Assembly: GCA_947471745.1 (NCBI GenBank)
Contig: CANJKZ010000396.1
Span: 565,501-629,500, forward strand
Source: Closterium sp. Naga37s-1
Lineage: Eukaryota; Streptophyta; Zygnematophyceae; Desmidiales; Closteriaceae
DNA: 64,000 nucleotides
Reading direction: 5' to 3'
Below the pieces are notes generated by a model. It was not told where the DNA came from and did not search any database. It saw only the letters and a list, made by a program, of their open reading frames with translations. Within the stretch, counting starts at the first letter, position 1, and every line of letters starts with the position of its first letter. The position numbers and the translations under genes are program-made. This document shows, piece by piece, positions 57,417-64,000 of the stretch.

Positions 57417-58570
57417 GTCGGTCGAAATTCGTGAACGATCGTGTGATGGAACTAATGAAAACCCAATAAGACGAGATGCGAACTGTTGAGACGGCCCAGA
57501 ATAGGAGATTTTCAAAGTGATAGTAAATCTAACCGAAGTAAAAATTCATGAGCAGAGCCGCAGACACGCCTGAGCGGACAGCACTCGCTTATTGTACGTT
57601 TGGCGTGGTCTCTAATACATTCTGTTACTTCCTACTATTCCCTAACAGCTGGCATTCCTTCAGGAATCTGACCTGGTTTCTGATCCCTGGTGTCCTACCC
57701 TATAGAACTTGGCTCTCACTCTCCGCGATTCGAGAGCTCTCGAGATTTAGCAGGACGGGATTCACAGATGATAGCGCGCACTTCTCAACAACAAACGAAC
57801 CAATCTTGAGACGAAGTGACGGCCGGACGTGGAGCCGAACCTATTCAAATAGGCACCTCGTCAAATTCTGAACCTGAAGCTCATGTTACCATTACTATTC
57901 TCGCGTAATGGTTTCGCTGGAACTCTGTGCGATCTGGATCAGGCATTTTTGGGCAAACGAAGTTACACGAGATGCTTAAATAATGAAACGCAATCAGCAA
58001 CGTAACTAGCTTCGTCAATCTCCGTGATGTATCGTGGAAACTGATGATTCTATGGTAACCTGTTAGCCCTTGGGAAGGTCGATCGCTACGCATTATTCAA
58101 ACGATCAGGCCCTTGCTCCTGGAAAAAAATGCTCACATCGTAAGGCACCTAGCAGTCAACTCTGTTAGCTGTCCAGCAGGTGTGTTGTGTAGAACCCTCC
58201 TGCTGCTGCTGGTCCAGTTATAACATAATCCGTCACGTGCAATACCGGGAGTCTAAGCGATCATTTCGTTCTGTGAAGGATTTTGGATTTGAGGCTCCTG
58301 AGTTGCACGGTCATTTCTTTCGCCACCCTGATTTCGCCCTACGCATCCCGCGTTTCGCTTCGCGAAGAACTTGCTCGTTCGCCATTCGCTCAGCTTGACA
58401 AACTTAGCTTTCGCGCTTCTCGCTCCTTGCTTAACGTCGCCACTCCGTGCCTTTTGAGGTGACTCTTGAGTCCACCCAACGGTCACTTTCGGAGCTACCC
58501 ATTCCGCGCGTTCCAATCCCTCCCACGAAATCAAAGTAGAAAATCCAGCCTCGTATTCGCTATATCGGGG
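57417..58570. promoter_or_regulatory. Divergent promoter region of APC8 and CPSF73
   Basis: 1154 bp between two divergent start codons of housekeeping genes, single-copy and A/T-richer than the genes. I see no coding frame with a known motif and no clear TATA box. Near 58447 there is a degenerate member of the TTTTGAG palindrome family. Confidence 0.5.
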
Positions 58571-61500
58571 ATGGCGAAGCGCAAGGAGGATCCGTTACAA
58601 GCAGAGGACGCGCACGACAAGCTGGAGCTGATGCCGCTGGGCGCGGGCAACGAAGTGGGGCGGTCGTGCGTGTTCATGTCGTACAAGGGCAAGAACGTGC
58701 TGGTAATCACTCCCTAGGCGCCTCATTTTTGTCGTATATGGGCAAGAACGTGCTGGTAATGGCCCTTAGGTGCAGCTGATGCCTGTAGGGGCAACCAACT
58801 GGGGCGGTCGTGCGTGTTCATGTCGTACAAGGGCTAGAACGTGCTGGTGAGGGGATGAACGTGCTGGTGAGGGCAAGCACGTGCTGGTGAGGGCAAGCAC
58901 GTGCTGGTGAGGGCTAGCACGTGCTGGTGAGGGCTAGCACGTGCTGGTGAGGGCTAGCACGTGCTGGTGAGGGCTAGCACGTGCTGGTGAGGGCTAGCAC
59001 GTGCTGGTGAGGGCTAGCACGTGCTGGTTATGGCTCTTCAGTTCGACTGTGGCATTCACCCTGCATACTCTACTCAGGCATCGCTGGGCTGCCCGTCTTT
59101 GGTCACCTGCCTAGTTTCCATCCCCTTTCACCCCACTCAATCCCCCCACTCAATCCCCTTCCACCGCACCCAACCCTTTCCCCACTGCCAGTTCGACTGT
59201 GGCATTCATCCCGCGTACTCTGGCATTGCCGGGCTGCCCTTCTTTGGTCACCTGCCTTCTTTCCATCCCCTTCCCCCCCACTCAATCCCCTTCCACCGCA
59301 TCCAATCCCCTTCCACCGCACCCAACCCTCTTCGCACTGCCAGTTCGACTGTGGCATTCACCCCGCCTACTCGGGCATCGCCGGGCTGCCCTTCTTTGAC
59401 GAGATCGACCCCTCCTGTATCGACGTGCTGCTGGTGACGCAGTGAGTGCTGTTGACTGCCGTTGACTTGAGTTGACTCGAGTTGACTTGTTGACCTTGGT
59501 AGTGCTTCTGGGCTGCCCTTCTTTGATGAGATCGACCCCTCCTGTATCGACGTGCTGCTGGTGACGCAGTGAGTGCTGTTGACTGCCGTTGACTTGAGTT
59601 GACTCGAGTTGACTTGTTGACCTTGGTAGTGCTTCTGGGCTGCCCTTCTTTGATGAGATCGACCCCTCCTGTATCGACGTGCTGCTGGTGACGCAGTGAG
59701 TGCTGTTGACTGCCGTTGACTTGAGTTGACTCATGTTGACTCACTGAGTGCTGCTGCCCTTCTTTGATGAGATCGACCCCTCCTGTGTGGACGTGCTGCT
59801 GGTGACTCAGTGAGTGTTGAATCCTTTCTGCTGCGTTGACATGAGTTGACTCGTGTTGACTCACTGAGTGCTGCTGGGCTGCCCTTCTTTGACGAGACCA
59901 ACCCCTCCTGTGTTGACGTGCTGCTGGTTACGCGGTGAGTGCGGTCTTCTTGCTGTGTTTACCCTCGTTGAGTTAACTTGCAGTGAGTGCTGCTTCCTTT
60001 CTGCTGCGTTTACTTGAGTTTGCCTAACTTCGTTATGGGCGCCTCATAACGTCTTCTCCCGATCTCTCCCCTCCCCTCCCCTCCCCTCCCCTCCCCTCCC
60101 CTCCCCTCCCCTCCCCTCCCCTCCCCTCCCCCCCTCCCCTCCCCTCCCCTCCCCTCCCCTCCCCTCCCCTCCCCTCCCCTCCCCTCCCCTCCCCTCCCCT
60201 CCCCTCCCCTCCCCTCCCCTCCCCTCCCCTCCCCTCCTCTCCCCTCCCCTCCCCTCCCCCCCCCCCCCTCCCCTCCCCTCCCCTCCCCTCCCCTCCCCTC
60301 CCCTCCCTCCCCTCCCCCCCCCCTCCCCTCCCCTCCCCTCCCCTCCCCTCCCCTCCCCTCCCCTCCGCCATCAGCTTTCATCTCGACCATGCCGCGTCAC
60401 TGCCTTACTTTCTCTCTAAGGTACAACCCGCTATCTGCTTCCGAAGTGTGCTGTGGGTGTGAGATGTCTCCATTTATGGATGGTCACTGCAACCTATATT
60501 TGAGGCGCCTAAAAAATAACCTGCTTGCACGGTGTGCTATGCTTGTGGGGGGGGTGGTGTAATGGGCATGTGAGATGTCTATGGATGGTTACTGCAAGCG
60601 TGTGGAAGTCTTTTGAGGCGCCTCAAAAGGTGTACTGGGCATGTGAGATGTCTATGGATGGTTACTGCAAGCGTGTGGAAGTCTTTTGAGGCGCCTCAAA
60701 AGGTGTACTGGGCATGTGAGATGTCTATGGATGGTTACTGCAAGCGTGTGGAAGTCTTGGAAGGAGATGAATGCTGATTCATCAGAGCTTCTGTTGGTGA
60801 TGCTTGCTTTTTTCCCTTGTTCTGATGTTGCTTCTTCCGCAGCGGCCGGGCCCCTTCCGCTCCTACTCCCTGCAGACCAATGTCGTACCAGTGGCTTCAT
60901 GCCAGGACGAGTCTTAATGATTCATGCCAGGACGAGTCTTAATGATTCATGCCAGGACGAGTCTTAATGATTCATGCCAGGACGAGTCTTAATGATTCAT
61001 GCCAGGACGAGTCTTAATGATTCATGCCAGGACGAGTCTTAATGATTCATGCCAGGACGAGTCTTAATGATTCATGCCAGGACGAGTCTTAATGATTCAT
61101 GCCAGGACGAGTCTTAATGATTCATGCCAGGACGAGTCTTAATGATTCATGCCAGGACGAGTCTTAATGATTCATGCCAGGACGAGTCTTAATGATTCAT
61201 GCATGCAACAGAAGTCGTGTACTGGCGGGCTGCTGCTGCTGCTGCTGTGCGAGTCGGCACAGCAGCAGTCTAATTTTGAGGCGCCTCAATATTAGAATTC
61301 GTGTACTGGCTGCTGTGCGAGTCAACACAGCAAGGTGGCTGCTGTGCGAGTCAACACAGCAAGGTGGCTGCTGTGCGAGTCAACACAGCAAGGTGGCTGC
61401 TGTGCGAGTCAACACAGCAAGGTGGCTGCTGTGCGAGTCAACACAGCTAGGTGGCTGTGGATGATGCTCCCTTGTCTGCCTCCCTTCCCCTACCCTCCCA

Positions 61501-64000
61501 CTGCCCTCCCACCCCCACCTCACTCCACCGCACCCCACCTCCTCCCTCTTCAGACTAACTTCCAAGGGCGTGTAATCATGACCCATGCCACGAAAGCCGT
61601 CTATCGCCTGCTGCTGTCTGATTTCGTGCGAGTCAGCAAGGTGGCTGTGGATGATGCTTGCTTTCTTTCCTCTGTTCTGTTGTCTCTTTTTCCCTGGCCC
61701 CTTTCCCTCCAACCCTCACAGACCAACTTCCAGGGGCGGGTGTTCAAGACCCATGCCACGAAAGCCGTCTATCGCCTGCTGCTCTCTGATTTCGTGCGAG
61801 TCAGCAAGGTGGCTGTTGAAGATGCTCCCTTGTCTGCCTCCCTTCCCCTACCCTCCCACTGCCCCTCCACCCCTACCTCGCTCCACCGCACCCCACCTCC
61901 TCCCTCTTCAGACCAACTTCCAGGGACGCGTGTTCATGACCCATGCCACCAAGGCCGTCTATCGCCTGCTGCTCTCTGACTTCGTGCGAGTCAGCAAGGT
62001 GGCTGTGGATGATGCCCTGTTCACGGAGCAAGACATTCAACAGAGCATGGAGAAGATTGAGGTGAGTGCGAGCGGTTGAGGGAGTGAGTGAGTGGGTGAG
62101 TAAGGGAGAAAGTGAAAGGGGGGGAAAATCAGCAAGGTGGCTGTGGATGATGCCCTGTTCACGGAGCAAGATATCCAGCAGAGCATGGAGAAGATTGAGG
62201 TGAGTGCGAGCGGTTGAGGGAGTGAGTGAGTGGGTGAGTAAGGGAGAAAGTGAAAGGGGGGGAAGTCAGCAAGGTGGCTGTGGATGATGCCCTGTTCACG
62301 GAGCAAGATATCCAGCAGAGCATGGAGAAGATTGAGGTGAGTGCGAGTGAGGGAGTGAGTGAGGGAGTGAGTGAGTGAGGGAGTGAGTGGGTGAGTGAGG
62401 GAGTGAGTGGGTGAGTGAGTCAACAAATGAGTGAACGAGTGAGTGAAGTAGGGAGTCAGCAAGGCGGCTGTGGGTGATGCGCTGTTCACGGAGGAAGATG
62501 TCTAGCAGAGCATGGAGACGACTTTTGAGGCGCCTCAAAAGGCTTCTGAGAATTCTAAAAAAACTGAGGCGCCTCAAAAGGCTTTTGAGAATTCTAAAAA
62601 AACTGAGGCGCCTCAAAAGGCTTTTGAGAATTCTAAAAAAACTGAGGCGCCTCAAAAGGCGGCTGTGGGTGATGCACTGTTCACGGAGGAAGATGTCCAG
62701 CAGAGCATGGAGAAGATCGAGGCGAGGGGGAGTGAGGGAGAGTGAGTGAGGGAGTGAATGAGGGAGTGAGTGAGGGAGCGTACGAGGTGAGAAAGGTGGC
62801 TGTGGATGATGCGCTGTTTACGCAAGAAGATGTCCAGGAGCATGGAGAAGATCGAGGTGAGGGGGAGTGAGGGAGAGTGAGTGAGGGAGTGAGTGAGGGA
62901 GTGAGTGAAGGGGGAGTCAGCAAGGTGGCTGTGGAAGATGCTCTGGCATGCTGAATGGCATCAAGTTCTGGTGCTACACAGCGGCAGCTATGTTAAAGAG
63001 GTGACTTTTGAGTCGACTGAAAAGTAACTTCTGGTGCTACACGGCAGCAGCTATGTTAAAGAGGTGACTTTTGAGTCGACTGAAAAGTAACTTCTGGTGC
63101 TACACGGCAGCAGCTATGTTAAAGAGGTGACTTTTGAGTCGACTGAAAAGTAACTTCTGGTGCTACACGGCAGCAGCTATGTGCCACATGCTTTCTCTCA
63201 CTCCCCCCTTTGTCGCGCCCAAAAATCGACTTATCACCGGCAGCTATACAGCGGCACAGCGGCAGCTATGTGCGGCAGCTATGTGCGGCAGCTTTGTGCC
63301 ACATGCTTTCTCTCACTCCCCCATTCATACCCCACCCCACCAGGTGATCGATTTCCACCAGATTCACGAGGTGAACGGCTTCAAGCTCTGGTGCTACACG
63401 GTGGGGCACGTGCTGGGAGCTCCTTTCATTGGTCTTCCATTCAGTGCTAACCCCTCCGTCCTTGGCCTTTCCTTACCCTCATGTCAGGTGATAGATTTCC
63501 ACCAGATTCACGAGGTGAATGGTATCAAGTTCTGGTGCTACACGACAGGCAGGGCACGTGCTGGGATCGGCCATGCTGCTCCTTTTTCCATTCCACATGC
63601 TTTGTCTTTTTTCCCTCCCTTGCTGCTCCTTTATTCCTCCCAGGTCATCGACTTTCACCAGATTCACGAGGTGAATGGTATCAAGTTCTGATGCTACACG
63701 GCGGGGCACGTGATGGGAGCAACGTGGCTTGAGTGCTAACCCCCGTCTTCCTCCGTCTTTATGTTCCTCGCTCCCAGGTCATTGATTTCCACCAGATTCA
63801 CGAGGTGAACGGTATCAAGTTCTGGTGCTACACGGCGGGGCACGTGCTGGGAGCAGCCATGTTCGCGGTGGATATAGCGGGAATCAGGGTGCTCTATACG
63901 GGGGATTACTCGCGCGAGGAGGACCGCCACTTGAGAGCAGCCGAAGTGCCGCCCTTCTCTCCGGACCTCTGCGTCATTGAGTCAACGTTTGGTGTACAGG
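58571..64000 (+). CDS. CPSF73: CPSF73 mRNA 3'-end endonuclease, 5' part (5 exons, partial)
   Basis: Exons: 58571-58702, 59344-59441, 60375-60420, 61912-62061, 63778 to past the window end; phases agree. [10 protein letters not shown] leads to [42 protein letters not shown], then across a junction HFHLDH (residues 77-82), the zinc-binding HxHxDH of metallo-beta-lactamases. [19 protein letters not shown] and [15 protein letters not shown] follow. H164 and D185 ([13 protein letters not shown]) match the remaining metal ligands. This is the CPSF/integrator beta-lactamase/beta-CASP family; CPSF73 cuts pre-mRNA at the poly(A) site. Each exon is flanked by partial tandem copies. The last copy is the one that continues into intact coding for exons 4 and 5, and for exon 2 the 59344 copy is the only complete one. 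Confidence 0.93.
58715..59034 (+). repeat. CPSF73 exon 1-end copies and 20-bp donor minisatellite
   Basis: Two partial copies of the exon 1 end (about 58724-58762 and 58800-58845) lead into about ten 20-bp units, GTGCTGGTGAGGGCTAGCAC, at 58841-59034. Each unit holds ACGTGCTG|GTGAGGGC, which matches the genuine exon end ACGTGCTG followed by a near-consensus donor. The genuine donor at 58703 is GTAATC, weaker than the copies. Confidence 0.93.
59036..59240 (+). repeat. Two extra copies of CPSF73 exon 2 start
   Basis: Segments encoding [10 protein letters not shown] with a CAG acceptor are repeated at about 59041-59075 and 59190-59235. Each is followed by a fragment of GLPFFGHL-type sequence. 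Confidence 0.85.
59510..59945 (+). repeat. Four extra copies of CPSF73 exon 2 end, donor and intron start
   Basis: The block from GGGCTGCCCTTCTTTGA through the donor GTGAGTGCTGTTGAC is repeated at 59510, 59637, about 59753 and about 59876 (offset 127 bp, then shorter). Frames encode [11 protein letters not shown](I/V)DVLLVT. Their intron parts are rich in GTTGACT words. Confidence 0.93.
60055..60366. repeat. CCCCT pentanucleotide tract at the exon 3 acceptor
   Basis: About 300 bp of CCCCT repeats with a few length variants end 8 bp before the CPSF73 exon 3 start at 60375. This is an extreme polypyrimidine tract in front of the acceptor CCATCAG. Minus-strand frames across it (GGEGR repeats) are spurious. 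Confidence 0.95.
60555..60760. repeat. 73-bp direct repeats carrying palindromes
   Basis: A 73-bp segment (from GGGCATGTGAGATGTC to GTGTGGAAGTC) occurs three times. The first two copies are followed by the perfect palindrome TTTTGAGGCGCCTCAAAA (60611-60628 and 60684-60701); the third is not. Confidence 0.9.
60870..61203 (+). repeat. 25-bp minisatellite derived from CPSF73 exon 4 start
   Basis: About 12 copies of a 25-bp unit beginning TTCATGCCAGGACGAGTC. It starts just after CTGCAGACCAA, a decayed copy of the exon 4 acceptor and first codons, and the unit resembles the codons for [10 protein letters not shown]. Confidence 0.87.
61313..61455 (+). repeat. 29-bp minisatellite derived from inside CPSF73 exon 4
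   Basis: Five units of 29 bp containing GTGCGAGTCAACACAGC and AAGGTGGCTG, close to the exon 4 codons for VRVSKVA. Confidence 0.87.
61554..61840 (+). repeat. Two extra copies of CPSF73 exon 4 start
   Basis: Copies start at 61554 and 61722, each after a good acceptor (TCTTCAG, CTCACAG). They run about 110 bp through [20 protein letters not shown] (first copy) and [20 protein letters not shown] (second). Both then lose the exon end. The genuine exon is 61912-62061. Confidence 0.9.
62127..62960 (+). repeat. About six extra copies of CPSF73 exon 4 end, with palindrome cluster
   Basis: The [20 protein letters not shown] segment and its donor recur at about 62127-62199, 62266-62338, 62458-62520, 62660-62720, 62788-62855 and 62925-62945, increasingly diverged. 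GAGTGAGTGAGG-rich sequence lies between them. At 62523-62660 three 39-bp units alternate TTTTGAGGCGCCTCAAAA-type and TTTTGAGAATTCTAAAA palindromes. Confidence 0.9.
62964..63180 (+). repeat. 63-bp composite repeats: exon 5 fragment plus palindrome
   Basis: Three to four tandem 63-bp units join TTCTGGTGCTACAC (exon 5 codons for FWCYT) to a TTTTGAGTCGACTGAAAA palindrome (about 63005, 63068 and 63131). Confidence 0.9.
63344..63720 (+). repeat. Three extra copies of CPSF73 exon 5 start
   Basis: Copies start at 63344, 63488 and 63644, each directly after a CAG acceptor. They encode [16 protein letters not shown]-type residues and then break off. The genuine exon 5 starts at 63778 after CTCCCAG. 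Confidence 0.92.

Noticed and set aside
60010-60390. Minus-strand Gly/Glu/Arg-repeat frames across the CCCCT tract
   Set aside because: Simple-sequence artefact inside a CPSF73 intron.

Overview
This 64 kb window looks like nuclear DNA of a green-lineage eukaryote. The five host genes carry many GT-AG introns. Three are recognisable: a CBS-domain protein of the plant CBSX5/CBSX6 type, the APC8/CDC23 subunit of the anaphase-promoting complex, and the mRNA 3'-end endonuclease CPSF73. The window also holds an intact Ty1/copia element, a LINE, and a long satellite. A streptophyte alga (for example a zygnematophyte) is my guess from gene style and repeat habits; the sequence does not prove it. There is nothing prokaryotic here.

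Layout. 1-17151: the end of a 146-bp satellite array, about 117 near-identical units with higher-order structure. 17152-18054: no recognisable gene. 18259-31645 (-): CBSX-like gene. Its intron 4 holds a 23-bp minisatellite, and its intron 1 holds a young, complete 6766-bp copia element (24380-31145, opposite strand). 31646-32659: shared divergent promoter region. 32660-34453 (+): coiled-coil/leucine-rich-repeat protein. 34619-41818 (-): CENP-B-type helix-turn-helix protein, with a 41-bp minisatellite in intron 2. 42279-48751 (-): full-length LINE with a poly(A) tail and 15-bp target-site duplication. 49538-57416 (-): APC8 in eight exons. 57417-58570: divergent promoter region. 58571 to the end (+): CPSF73, first five exons, cut by the window edge.

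I rebuilt the CBSX, HTH, APC8 and CPSF73 models from splice sites. Reading phase is consistent at every junction, and the three complete models each sum to a whole number of codons (772, 1151 and 747 aa).

The most unusual property is shared by these four multi-exon genes. Nearly every exon/intron junction has been tandemly copied into the neighbouring intron, usually as an exon end plus its splice donor, or an acceptor plus the exon start. Several copies have expanded into minisatellites in which each unit carries a donor-like site (41-bp array in the HTH gene, 20-bp array in CPSF73, possibly the 17-bp array in APC8). A second recurrent structure is a family of short perfect palindromes of the form TTTTGAG-N4-CTCAAAA with different self-complementary centres, scattered in introns and spacers.

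The host genes show no shared pathway. CPSF73 (mRNA 3' processing), APC8 (cell cycle) and CBSX (energy or metabolite sensing) are housekeeping types. The CENP-B-type protein lies near the satellite, but a functional tie is only a hypothesis.
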